Positions 7,833 to 16,271 of a stretch of 23,040 nucleotides of DNA are shown here, piece after piece. Position numbers and translations under genes: made by a program. This DNA is from Fusobacteriota bacterium. Its GTDB lineage: Bacteria > Fusobacteriota > Fusobacteriia > JAPLKR01. The notes beneath the pieces were generated by a model. The model saw only the letters and a list, made by a program, of their open reading frames with translations. It had not been told where the DNA came from and made no database searches. The stretch is taken from assembly GCA_026387965.1 (NCBI GenBank), contig JAPLKR010000055.1:1-23040 (forward strand), given 5' to 3'. Positions within the stretch are counted from its first letter, which is position 1; each line of letters opens with the position of its first letter.

Positions 7833-10800
7833 CTAAAGTCCCATATGAAAATCTCGTTGGCCACCATTTTGAGTAAATCCAATCCCTTTTTCTCCGAAAG
7901 CTAAAATATTAAAACTTAAACTAATAATATCGGCATTTTGTTGCAGCGTATAGTTCCAAGTCTTCTCATAGGCTAGCGTCCACTCAACCGCACGTACTCT
8001 GTGAATGATTCCGATACCTAAATCACTCCAACCAATAGGTTGAGTGGTATTATTCGGATTAGGTGCCCAGTCGTAAGCGGTCATGGTAGTTAGCCAATAT
8101 CCATAGTCGGTTGGACCAAGTTGAAATTTAAAAGTAGAACCGAGTGCCGCTTGTGTAGCAGTTAGCCCAGCGGCTGGACGTGTCATAGTAATGAAGGGTT
8201 GCATTTCAAAATACGTTTGTTGCTTCATATCGAACTTAAGTGCATAATTTGTATAGCTATTCATATAGTTAATCGGGGTAAATGCGTTGGCATAAGCATA
8301 ATTCATATCTCGAGAGCTTGAAAATTGGAGCGTATAAGAGCGATATTTTGATTTTGTGACAGAATCAATCATGCTATCTTGATACGTTTCACCAACAGTC
8401 TGGAGGTTAAAAGGCTTTTGCACGCTATCGTCTTTAGTAAGTAGATAATTCACCTCTGATTTTTCATCTGGAAAAAGAGAATCACTACTTTTTTTTGAAG
8501 GGTTAATGTTGCTCATATCATCTTTACTCGGATTGTCTTGATCGACATACCCATTCCTTTTATCAATGAAACCGAGCTCTATCGTGGCTGACGTTGCACC
8601 TGGATTATTGGTAATATAGTTATAACCGTAGCCGTAAGTAACTTTAAAATATCGACTGAAATTTTTGTTTTTTTGATCGTCGAGAACCCCTGTCCAATAG
8701 TGATTCAATTGATTCACAAGAATTGCATTTGTCCCGGGAGTAGGATTATTTTGAACGCCATATAAAGAGGTTGTTTGATAACCCAGGGCACATAAGTTAT
8801 TGGCATAGTTGTAATTATGGATTGTATTGTTTGCGACTGGAATGTTTTGCCCAGATAGAAGTTGGGCATAGTCGGTATCTGTTTCATAGATATATTGATA
8901 CATCTCTGAAGGATTTGAATTGTATGTAAGGGTGTACTTGTCTTTTTTTTCAGTTGGGATTTGTTGTTGATCTAGTTGCTGCACCGTATGAATTTGAAAA
9001 GCTAATTTTGAATTTTTCACACCAAAAGCAGTATACCAATCAGTTGTTTTTTGAGATAACCAATCAGCTTGAAAAGGAGAATAAAGTAGTTGTTGTACAC
9101 TATTTATCCATGTAAGATTTCCAAGTTCAGTGGTAATTTTATCTCCGGCTCCTTTGAGAGTAGTAAATTCATTGTTTTGATTGTCATAAGCAACCAAATC
9201 AGAAGGTACGTTTCCCTCGGTAAAACGGTATTGCATAGGGATTTCATTGGTGATTTTCAAACCAAAATTACTGAGCTTGTCTTGGGTATTGTCATATAGT
9301 GGCGTCGTAACGGTATAGGAATTTTTATATGTTACAGCAGTCATGTTGGTGCTTTGAGTGGCAGCCCCCCCGCTAGAGGGAAGATTTCCAAAAAAGTTTT
9401 TATAAGTAGTAGTACTTTCCCAATTTCCATTTCCAATAGTTCCCATGGGAATAGTAGCATTCCCAAAAGTAAGCGAGGTGGAACGGTTATTATTAATTAA
9501 GTTGTATTCAGTATAACCTCCAGCGGCGTTGTACTTATAGATGTTATCTTCATCATTTGTATAGCCAACAGTGAAACCATAATAAAAATCGGTCTCATTT
9601 AAGCCATAATTTCCAAATTTAATTTTAAATTCCTCATTTTTAAGAAGAGGCGCCACCACTCTGTTTTGAGTCGGATTGAGTGGGTTGATTTGTAGCTGAT
9701 CTTGATCTAAATAAGTGTAAGTGGTATTAATTTTTTCTTTTTTCAAATTATAATTAAACGCGTAATTATTTTTAAAAGTAAAAGGGATACCTAGTTTTTG
9801 AGTATTTAAATACTGTTGGCGATCAACGCCAAAATAAAGTCGATAATAAGGATTATCCTTATCTAAAGATAGTTTTGTCCAAAGTTGAATATCTCTATTA
9901 TCAGGCAGATTATTCTGCGCACTCCCTTGTTCAGGTTTAATAAGCTGTTGAATAATAGACTGAACAGACTGAGAAACATCGGCTTTTACTGTCGTATCAT
10001 TTTGAATCTTTTGTTCACCTTTAAGTTGAACTTTCCAGAGATTTTTTTGATAAATTTGATAGTAGCTTTGTTCATTTGTTATAGGTTGCCCATCTGGAGC
10101 ATAGAGAAGGTTAGTAGAGATATTTTGATAGTATAAATCCCATGAATTCGCTCTTAAAAAATTATTTTGAAAAGTTGTGGAGCTATCGGTATTAGAGTGG
10201 AGTTTTGTTTCGAAATTCCACTGCATTTGTGTATTAGCTCTTGGAAAATTCAAATCAGTAACGGCAACTGTTCCGTAGGTGTTTTTTGAAAATTTCAAAT
10301 TATCCTCCCAGTTAACAAGCAGTCCGAGAAGAGAACTGTATCTAAAATCAAGATAACCTGTACCATAGTCATAGGGAAGTGTCTTATAATTAAATCCCCA
10401 GATAACATAACTTCCGTAGCGTGTACTAGATCCGAAGCGTGGAAACAGAGTATTTCTACCCCCATTATCTGTTAATGCAGTAGCGTAATAAGGAAACCAG
10501 AGGACCTTATAGGGACCTCCGTAAAAACTTACGTTTGTGGCTTCTATTTTATTTCCCGGTTCTATTTTCATATTTTCGGCAGTAAATCGATATGTGGGAG
10601 TTTCTAAATTAGGATCTGTTGTGAAATAAGAGTCTTTAACCGTGGCTTGTTTAGGAAATTCGGCTAAAAAACTTTTACCACCAAAAAAGAATTTATCACT
10701 AAAAGATTGGCCATTAATAACTTCAGCTTTTTGAGTATTCAGATTGACTGTAACTTTATCAGCTTGTATAGTAGTTTTCTCTTGCTTGAAAATAACGTTT

Positions 10801-11027
10801 CCCTGGGCAATTATAATAGGCTGATTGGGAACTTTCGTTATTTCATCAGCCTGAATTTGTATGTTTTTGTAACTCATTCTAATGCCACCTTCAGCACTAA
10901 ATGATTCATCTTTAAAGTTAACTTGTGCATTGTCAGCAACAGCTTGAATATCAATGTTATCATTTGCGACTATTCGAAAAGATGCAAGTAGGAGTACAAA
11001 AGCCCCAATAAGTAAACGTTTTTTCAT
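7833..11027 (-). CDS. lptD: LPS-assembly protein LptD / OstA-type outer-membrane protein
   Basis: LptD is the outer-membrane barrel that inserts lipopolysaccharide. The chosen ATG at 11027 follows a strong GGGGCGG ribosome site and opens with a signal peptide (MKKRLLIGAFVLLLASF, cleavage after about Ala21). The frame is open 34 codons further upstream, but that extension lacks an RBS and spans the promoter. Residues about 24-110 form an OstA/LptA-like domain (DNAQVNFKDESFSAEGG, IQADEITKVP, AQGNVIF). The LptD signature FPYYATALTDNGGRNTLFPRFG follows, then a long stretch rich in Tyr, Asn and Thr that fits beta strands to the C terminus. At 1064 residues it is longer than proteobacterial LptD (about 780). 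It has its own promoter and is transcribed toward thrS. No LptE gene is nearby. Confidence 0.87.
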   Translation of the reverse strand: MKKRLLIGAFVLLLASFRIVANDNIDIQAVADNAQVNFKDESFSAEGGIRMSYKNIQIQADEITKVPNQPIIIAQGNVIFKQEKTTIQADKVTVNLNTQKAEVINGQSFSDKFFFGGKSFLAEFPKQATVKDSYFTTDPNLETPTYRFTAENMKIEPGNKIEATNVSFYGGPYKVLWFPYYATALTDNGGRNTLFPRFGSSTRYGSYVIWGFNYKTLPYDYGTGYLDFRYSSLLGLLVNWEDNLKFSKNTYGTVAVTDLNFPRANTQMQWNFETKLHSNTDSSTTFQNNFLRANSWDLYYQNISTNLLYAPDGQPITNEQSYYQIYQKNLWKVQLKGEQKIQNDTTVKADVSQSVQSIIQQLIKPEQGSAQNNLPDNRDIQLWTKLSLDKDNPYYRLYFGVDRQQYLNTQKLGIPFTFKNNYAFNYNLKKEKINTTYTYLDQDQLQINPLNPTQNRVVAPLLKNEEFKIKFGNYGLNETDFYYGFTVGYTNDEDNIYKYNAAGGYTEYNLINNNRSTSLTFGNATIPMGTIGNGNWESTTTYKNFFGNLPSSGGAATQSTNMTAVTYKNSYTVTTPLYDNTQDKLSNFGLKITNEIPMQYRFTEGNVPSDLVAYDNQNNEFTTLKGAGDKITTELGNLTWINSVQQLLYSPFQADWLSQKTTDWYTAFGVKNSKLAFQIHTVQQLDQQQIPTEKKDKYTLTYNSNPSEMYQYIYETDTDYAQLLSGQNIPVANNTIHNYNYANNLCALGYQTTSLYGVQNNPTPGTNAILVNQLNHYWTGVLDDQKNKNFSRYFKVTYGYGYNYITNNPGATSATIELGFIDKRNGYVDQDNPSKDDMSNINPSKKSSDSLFPDEKSEVNYLLTKDDSVQKPFNLQTVGETYQDSMIDSVTKSKYRSYTLQFSSSRDMNYAYANAFTPINYMNSYTNYALKFDMKQQTYFEMQPFITMTRPAAGLTATQAALGSTFKFQLGPTDYGYWLTTMTAYDWAPNPNNTTQPIGWSDLGIGIIHRVRAVEWTLAYEKTWNYTLQQNADIISLSFNILAFGEKGIGFTQNGGQRDFHMGL

Positions 11028-11045
11028 CACCGCCCCTAATGGATA

Positions 11046-11074
11046 TTGAAATTGGAAAAAATTAGTGGTATTAT
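11046..11074 (+). promoter_or_regulatory. Promoter of the tcdA-amn operon
   Basis: The -35 is TTGAAA (11046-11051) and the -10 is TATTAT (11069-11074), with a 17-base spacer. It lies within the transcribed leader of lptD, so the two divergent transcripts overlap by a few tens of bases. Confidence 0.5.
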
Positions 11075-11088
11075 GATAGTATATAATT

Positions 11089-11117
11089 ATTATATAGAGA
11101 ATAAAAACAAATAGCAA
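11089..11117 (-). promoter_or_regulatory. lptD promoter
   Basis: On the minus strand the -35 is TTGCTA (11117-11112) and the -10 is TATAAT (11094-11089), with a 17-base spacer. It faces away from the tcdA promoter in the same 139-base intergenic region. Confidence 0.5.
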
Positions 11118-11166
11118 TAACTTTTTCACAATAAATTCATATTAAAAAATGATAAAGGTTGGTAAA

Positions 11167-11871
11167 ATGAGTTATCCTCTTTTTAGAACAGAATTACTTT
11201 TAGGAAGTGAAAATTTAAGTAAAATTAAGGCGTCTAGAGTTATTGTTTTTGGTGTGGGTGGTGTGGGTGGATATGCTATTGAAGCCATTGCAAGATGTGG
11301 TGTTAGAAAACTCACGTTAGTGGACTTTGATACAGTGGATATTACGAATTTGAATCGCCAAATTATTGCGCTTACAGATACTGTTGGACGGTATAAAACA
11401 GAGGTAATGAAGGAGCGTATTTTAGCCATTTCACCAGAAATTGAGGTTGAAATTTTTTCAGAGATGCTTACGGCAGAAAATATTTCAAAATTTGATATAA
11501 AAAAATACGATATGGTGATTGATGCCATTGACATGTTTGATTCAAAAATGGCGCTGATAGAATATTCGAGCAAAATGGGAATTAAAATCATATCGGCTAT
11601 GGGAGCGGGCAATCGAATTCACCCTGAAAAATTAGAAATAACTGATATTTACAAAACATTCAATTGTCCACTAGCAAGAAAGGTGAGATTGGAGTGTAAA
11701 AAGAGACGTATTAAGAGGTTAGAAGTGGTTTTTTCAACTGAAAATCCGGTGGTAGAAAAGGCAAATCGCCAAGTGGGGATTCCAAGTATCTCATTTGTGC
11801 CAGCCGCAGCGGGTCTACTGATGGCATCACGGGTTATACAAAAAATTATTATGAAAGATATGAGTGTATGA
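11167..11871 (+). CDS. tcdA: tRNA threonylcarbamoyladenosine dehydratase TcdA (YgdL/CsdL type)
   Basis: This is an E1-like, ThiF/MoeB-superfamily ATP-binding protein of 234 residues. TcdA cyclises the t6A37 base of ANN-decoding tRNAs to ct6A. The sequence starts with the family opening FRTELLLG, followed by the nucleotide-binding loop GVGGVGGYAIEA (about 29-40), the acidic strand LVDFDTVDITNLNRQ (51-65), VIDAIDMFDSK, and the TcdA hallmarks SAMGAGN, DIYKTFNCPLARKVR and SFVPAAAGLLMAS. The ATG at 11167 is chosen because AAAGG sits eight bases upstream; an in-frame ATG at 11149 has no RBS. It is the first gene of the second operon and overlaps the next gene by four bases (ATGA). No csdA/csdE partner is in the window. 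Confidence 0.9.
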   Translation: MSYPLFRTELLLGSENLSKIKASRVIVFGVGGVGGYAIEAIARCGVRKLTLVDFDTVDITNLNRQIIALTDTVGRYKTEVMKERILAISPEIEVEIFSEMLTAENISKFDIKKYDMVIDAIDMFDSKMALIEYSSKMGIKIISAMGAGNRIHPEKLEITDIYKTFNCPLARKVRLECKKRRIKRLEVVFSTENPVVEKANRQVGIPSISFVPAAAGLLMASRVIQKIIMKDMSV

Positions 11872-12821
11872 GATTTAGAATAGTTTATATGTATCTCGTC
11901 ATTTTTATGGGAGTTATTTCGTCACATGCGTTAGCAAGTCAACCAGTTCAAAATTTTATTTTTATTGGTGGAGACGGTATAAACATTTCAAAATATCAAA
12001 AATATATTGATGATCCGAGTATTGTAGGGGTGCAAGTGTCATATAGTTGGAAACTTTTACAACCAGCAAAAGGAATATATAATTTTCAGCCGATACAATA
12101 TGATTTAGATTATTTAACTGCACATCATAAAAAATTATTTATCCAAATACAAGATAGATTTTTTATGCCAAATGCAAAAAATATCCCAGCTTATTTAATG
12201 AGCGATCCAATCTATGGTGGTGGAATTGTGCCTCAAATGGATAATTCAGGAGAAAATAAAGCTCAGGTAGAGGGCTGGGTGGCTATGCAATGGAATATGA
12301 ATGTTCGAGAGCAATATCAATCATTACTTCAAGCCTTGGCAAAAGAGTATGATGGAAAGATATATGGAATTAATTTACCAGAAACTGCCATCGATGTTGT
12401 AAATACCAAGCAAAATGGATTTTCAAATAGTGGCTATTTTCAAGCAGAAATAGATAATATGTTAGCGGCAAAAAGGTTTTTCAAAAAAAGTGTTGTTGTG
12501 CAATATGTTAATTTTTTCCCAGGCGAGTGGGATAATGACAAAGGGTATATGTCAACTCTTTTTAGTACAGCCATTGCAAATGGAGTAGGGCTTGGAGGAC
12601 CGGATGTGGTGCCGTATAAAAACGGTCAAATGCACAATAGTTACCCATTTTTTAATCGATATCACACAAAACTAGACGTAGTAGCGATGGCTATTCAACT
12701 TCCAGACTATACTTATATTAATCCAAACACGAAAAAACCGTTTACAAAAACAGAACTGATAGATTTTGCAACCCATTATTTAGGGGCAAATATTTTATTT
12801 TGGGAAGTCGATGGAGATTAA
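11868..12821 (+). CDS. Secreted glycoside-hydrolase-like TIM-barrel protein
   Basis: This protein of 317 residues has a clear signal peptide (hydrophobic 5-20, cleavage after ALA at about 23). The mature part resembles clan A glycoside hydrolases. VGVQVSYSWKLLQPAKGIYNF is typical of the second strand of such barrels (a 'W..LEP..G.Y.F' pattern). Glu172 in YGINLPETA and Glu313 in ILFWEVDGD sit where acid/base and nucleophile residues would be. No specific GH family can be named and the substrate is unknown. The location would be periplasm or cell surface. It is translationally coupled to tcdA (four-base overlap) although the two have no obvious common function. The chain ends only four residues after the second candidate catalytic Glu, which is early for a barrel, so C-terminal truncation is possible. 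Confidence 0.6.
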   Translation: MRFRIVYMYLVIFMGVISSHALASQPVQNFIFIGGDGINISKYQKYIDDPSIVGVQVSYSWKLLQPAKGIYNFQPIQYDLDYLTAHHKKLFIQIQDRFFMPNAKNIPAYLMSDPIYGGGIVPQMDNSGENKAQVEGWVAMQWNMNVREQYQSLLQALAKEYDGKIYGINLPETAIDVVNTKQNGFSNSGYFQAEIDNMLAAKRFFKKSVVVQYVNFFPGEWDNDKGYMSTLFSTAIANGVGLGGPDVVPYKNGQMHNSYPFFNRYHTKLDVVAMAIQLPDYTYINPNTKKPFTKTELIDFATHYLGANILFWEVDGD

Positions 12822-12848
12822 ATTAGAAACTATACAGAGGAGAGAATT

Positions 12849-13298
12849 ATGACAAATAGTTGCTCAATATTTAAAAGAGAGATAACACAAGAAGAGGAGA
12901 ACGTGATAGAAAGAGCTGTAAAGGGGAGTAAAACTCTTGCAATACTGGGACTTTCACCAAAACCGGATAGAGTAAGCTATCATGTGGCTGAAAAATTGCA
13001 AAAAATGGGCTATAAAATTATTCCTGTTTATCCAAGAGAAGAGGAGATTCTAGGCGAAAAAGTGTACAGAAATTTTAAAGAGATCCCTGTGAACGTAGAT
13101 ACTGTTATTTTATTTATCAGTGCAGATAAGATGGTTGAGTTTGTTAAAGATGCTGTAGAAATTTCTCCAAAATGTATTTGGGGACAAGAGAGCGTTATCG
13201 ATGCTGAAGCTTATAAAGCAGTAGAGGGAACAGAAATTGACTTAGTGATGGATGTTTGCTTCTATAAAAAGGCAGTTGCATATGGTATTAGTAAATAA
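12849..13298 (+). CDS. CoA-binding domain protein (YccU/YneT family)
   Basis: A Rossmann-like CoA-binding protein of 149 residues. The dinucleotide-type loop LAILGLSPKPDRVSYHVA (about 30-47) and the strand YKIIPVYPREEEILGEKVY (55-73) are typical. Further C-terminal parts VDTVILFIS, IWGQESV and LVMDVCFYK match the family, in which the last Cys precedes a short tail. The molecular role of the family is not established beyond CoA or nucleotide binding. It starts at an ATG behind GAGGAGAG. Its end overlaps the following S4 gene by 17 bases, so the two are probably translated together. Confidence 0.82.
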   Translation: MTNSCSIFKREITQEEENVIERAVKGSKTLAILGLSPKPDRVSYHVAEKLQKMGYKIIPVYPREEEILGEKVYRNFKEIPVNVDTVILFISADKMVEFVKDAVEISPKCIWGQESVIDAEAYKAVEGTEIDLVMDVCFYKKAVAYGISK

Positions 13299-14061
13299 AC
13301 AGAGTTTCTTAGCACTTTTTAAAGGCATTGCTGTGCAAGAAGGGGCGAAGCTCTTTGACCTTTTAGAAGCGACACTAGAATATGGCTATACGACCTTTTC
13401 TAGTGATTTTTTAACGCCGAATGTGTGGAAGAAACTTCCAGAAAAATTCTTTGATGTGACTATTGAAACATATGGTGGATTTGAGAAAAGTGATAGAAAA
13501 ATGATCTGCTTTTATAAAGGTTTAAGTTTGAGAGAGCCCTTTCCTATAAAAATGGTGAAGGTAACTGCAACATCAAAATTTCATACATTGAGGCATAAAG
13601 ATTTTATGGGAAGTATTTTATCGTGTGGCGTTCGCCGTGAGAAATTCGGTGACTTAATGCAGGTGGAAAGTGAACTTTATGTACCTATTGTAGAAGGTAT
13701 TGAACCAGTATTAATTAAAGAGGTGACATGTATTGGGAAATCCCCATGTAAAATTGAGGTAGTTGACCCAAAGAGTGTATATTTTGTTGAGAATAATTTT
13801 AAAGAGAGTGTTGTGATTGTCTCAAGTTTAAGACTAGATGCAGTTGTATCGGAGTTGAGTAAACTACCCAGGGAAAAAGGAGCGGGACTTATTGAGGCAG
13901 GGCAAGTAATGGTTGATTATGAAATTGAGAAGAGCAAAAGTAAAGAGATTTCAGAAGGTACAACGCTTACCATTCGTCAGTTTGGAAAATTCAAATTTGA
14001 TGTAGTACTCGGTAAAACAGGAAAAGAACGGTTAAAATTAAGAATAAAAAGGTATGAATAA
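13282..14061 (+). CDS. S4-domain RNA-binding protein, YlmH-like
   Basis: A 259-residue protein matching YlmH of Bacillus subtilis over its full length: a central region with GGFEKSDRKMICFY and the conserved HKDFMGSILSCGVRREKFGDL, then a C-terminal S4 RNA-binding domain (VSSLRLDAVVSELSKL, then LIEAGQVMVDYE, and a final FGKFKFDVVLGKTGKERLKL). YlmH proteins bind RNA and have been linked to ribosome rescue and division-locus functions. ATG 13282 is chosen because AAGG precedes it by eight bases; the frame is open ten codons further to a TTG without an RBS. It overlaps the upstream gene and abuts the TPK gene (stop and start directly adjacent). Here it is not in a division gene cluster as in Firmicutes. 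Confidence 0.85.
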   Translation: MVLVNKQSFLALFKGIAVQEGAKLFDLLEATLEYGYTTFSSDFLTPNVWKKLPEKFFDVTIETYGGFEKSDRKMICFYKGLSLREPFPIKMVKVTATSKFHTLRHKDFMGSILSCGVRREKFGDLMQVESELYVPIVEGIEPVLIKEVTCIGKSPCKIEVVDPKSVYFVENNFKESVVIVSSLRLDAVVSELSKLPREKGAGLIEAGQVMVDYEIEKSKSKEISEGTTLTIRQFGKFKFDVVLGKTGKERLKLRIKRYE

Positions 14062-14700
14062 ATGGCAAAAATAGCAGTGGTAGTACTTAACGGGTATGAA
14101 ATAGAAGATAGGGATGTTTTAAAAGAATATGTGGATAAAAAGTTTGATATTTACGCGTGTGATGGCGGAGCAAATCTATTATATCAAGATAAAATCGTTC
14201 CTAAAATAATTCTTGGAGACCTTGATTCTATAAAAATTGAGAGTTTGGATTGGTTTGAAAAACAAGGTGTTGCAATTGAAAAATACAGTGTAGTAAAAGA
14301 TAGCTCAGATGCAGAAATTCTTTTTGAAAAGATATCTGCAAGTTATGAAGAAATATGCGTAATTGGTGGTCTTGGTAAACGATTTGATCATGCTCTGGTG
14401 AATATTTTTCTTTTAGAAAAATTTTCAAAACTCCGTTTTGTTTCAAAAACTGAAGAGATTTTTTGTGTAAAAGATCATAAAAAAATTAGTGGGAAGAGTG
14501 GAAAAATTATTTCGATTTTATCATTATCCGAAGAGAGTAGACTAACTTTACAGGGGCTTATCTATCCACTTCAAAGTGAAGTGTTATACCGTTCAAGTTC
14601 AAGGGGACTTAGTAATGTAATAGCTCAAGATATAGCTCAAATTGATGTAGAACGTGGATGTGTTATGTGTATAATCAATAACAGGGAGGAGAAAGAATGA
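14062..14700 (+). CDS. thiN: Thiamine pyrophosphokinase
   Basis: This enzyme converts thiamine to thiamine pyrophosphate with ATP. The 212-residue sequence has the family landmarks: YACDGGANLLY (31-41), the metal/ATP motif ILGDLDSI (50-57), KDSSDAEILFEK (79-90) and the second signature VIGGLGKRFDHALVNIFLL (100-118). The C-terminal half carries the thiamine-binding SLLP-like strand region (IISILSLSEESRLTLQG) and SRGLSNV. Length and order are normal and all motifs are intact. It starts right after the S4 gene stop and overlaps the next gene by four bases (ATGA). There is no TPP riboswitch before it; it is simply carried in the long operon. Confidence 0.88.
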   Translation: MAKIAVVVLNGYEIEDRDVLKEYVDKKFDIYACDGGANLLYQDKIVPKIILGDLDSIKIESLDWFEKQGVAIEKYSVVKDSSDAEILFEKISASYEEICVIGGLGKRFDHALVNIFLLEKFSKLRFVSKTEEIFCVKDHKKISGKSGKIISILSLSEESRLTLQGLIYPLQSEVLYRSSSRGLSNVIAQDIAQIDVERGCVMCIINNREEKE

Positions 14701-16259
14701 TATTTAGGGCTTTTTGGTTTGGTCTTACTCAAATGCTTAAACAAATTAAGCATGTTATTGTGTTTGTCATTGCGTTTGCCGTCGTAAAAATAATTTTTTC
14801 AAAACTCAGACACTTGATTCAAATAGAAAAGCCGACACTGGGAGAAGTAATTAAAAAGCTAAGTTATGATGCACTTCTCTTTGTCATATTAGCTCTTATC
14901 ATCGCCGCTATTATGGTCTGTATTATTAAGCTTTTTTTGGATGTGTATGATAATAAACCGACGCGGTTAAAAAATATGCTTATCTGCTTATATCGATTTT
15001 ATCTAAAATATGTAGTAGTTGTAGTTCTTTTGGATGTTTTTTATCTGATTTTGTTTATATTTGGAACTACATTTTTTGGCCTTTTTATATGGTCTGTAAA
15101 AATAAATCAGTTTTATTTCGTTTGGTTTTTTGGCTTTTTGTTTCTGTGTGTTATCATATATGCATTATATACGTTTTCATTTCTTATATTTTCAAACTAT
15201 ATTTTAATCGATGAGGAGCGTACGCCATTACAAGCAATTTATCAAACGATTCATTTTTCACGGGAAAAGCGTCTAAAACTCTTTTGGTTTTTGATTCGCT
15301 ATATTATCTTTTTTACCATAATTTATTCTCTCTATCTAACTCTTTTTACTTATCTTAGAGGTATGGAGGTTCACTGGAAGAATGCGTATTATTATATAGA
15401 ACCACTTAGAATGATTGCTCTCGCGCTGATATATTTTGTTGGACTAAGTATGTATGTGTATACTTATAAAAAATTAGTTGATAAAAAAAATGTTGATGAT
15501 GAGGTACCTTCTTGCCTATTTTCGGGTGTTAATACAGTTGAAGAGGTCACAAAAGATCAAATGTATGAGAGAAAAATTGAAAATGTTGAAGTAAATATGG
15601 AACTGGAAAAAAAAAAAGTTGTGTATGATTTTGATAAAACACTCTATTCAAAAGAGACGGGAACAAACTTTTATTTTTCACTTATAAAAGAGCACCCTTT
15701 TATGCTTTACGCTCTGCCTTTGCATCTAATAGGAATTATACTTTATGTGGCTAAAATGATTTCGCTTGAAAAACTCAAATCCATCTACTTTATTTTTTTA
15801 GAGGGAAAAAGTCTTGAAGAGGTTCAAGCGTTGGTTGAGAATTATTGGGTAGAAGAGTGTAAAAATCTCTACAGTGAAGTTTTGAAAACTGTTGAAGAGA
15901 ATAAAGAAATGTATGAACTCATTTTAATTACTGCGAGTCCAAGAATATTGGTAGAACCTTTAGGGATAAAATTAGGCTTTACTAAGGTGATAGGGACAGA
16001 GTTTCAAGAGAAAAAAGGAAAATTCATCTCAAAGCTTGTTGGAAAAAATTGTAAAAAAAGTGAAAAAGTTAAAAGACTTCGTGAGTATCTTGAAATTTTA
16101 GAGAGTGATATACTTGAAATTGAGAAATTTTATTCTGATAGTGCAGCTGATATGCCACTTTTTGACCTAGCAAAAGAGAAGTATTGGATTAACAACGGAA
16201 GTGTGGTAGAGGGCTTGCCTCAACGGGTGACAAAAGCCGAAAAAATGTTTAATAGATAA
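14697..16259 (+). CDS. Polytopic membrane protein fused to HAD-IB phosphatase
   Basis: A 520-residue two-part protein. Residues 1-265 hold about six hydrophobic segments (near 18-35, 58-80, 103-130, 138-168, 192-218 and 235-255) with no family I can name. After an unstructured linker (about 265-305), a HAD-superfamily domain begins with motif I VVYDFDKTLY (Asp311 and Asp313). It has the IB-type cap with a hydrophobic stretch (YALPLHLIGIILYVAKM), motif II LILITASP and motif IV YSDSAADMPL. HAD-IB enzymes are typically phosphoserine or lipid-phosphate phosphatases; the substrate is unknown. A run of 11 A (15607-15617) marks the domain junction, and an in-frame ATG at 15597 could start a free HAD domain, though without a good RBS. 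It overlaps the TPK gene by four bases. Confidence 0.72.
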   Translation: MIFRAFWFGLTQMLKQIKHVIVFVIAFAVVKIIFSKLRHLIQIEKPTLGEVIKKLSYDALLFVILALIIAAIMVCIIKLFLDVYDNKPTRLKNMLICLYRFYLKYVVVVVLLDVFYLILFIFGTTFFGLFIWSVKINQFYFVWFFGFLFLCVIIYALYTFSFLIFSNYILIDEERTPLQAIYQTIHFSREKRLKLFWFLIRYIIFFTIIYSLYLTLFTYLRGMEVHWKNAYYYIEPLRMIALALIYFVGLSMYVYTYKKLVDKKNVDDEVPSCLFSGVNTVEEVTKDQMYERKIENVEVNMELEKKKVVYDFDKTLYSKETGTNFYFSLIKEHPFMLYALPLHLIGIILYVAKMISLEKLKSIYFIFLEGKSLEEVQALVENYWVEECKNLYSEVLKTVEENKEMYELILITASPRILVEPLGIKLGFTKVIGTEFQEKKGKFISKLVGKNCKKSEKVKRLREYLEILESDILEIEKFYSDSAADMPLFDLAKEKYWINNGSVVEGLPQRVTKAEKMFNR

Positions 16260-16271
16260 AAAGGGGGTGAA

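Noticed and set aside
11172-11612. 146-codon open frame on the minus strand inside tcdA
   Set aside because: It is antisense to a well-conserved gene, has no RBS and shows low-complexity Ser/Ile-rich composition typical of a shadow frame.
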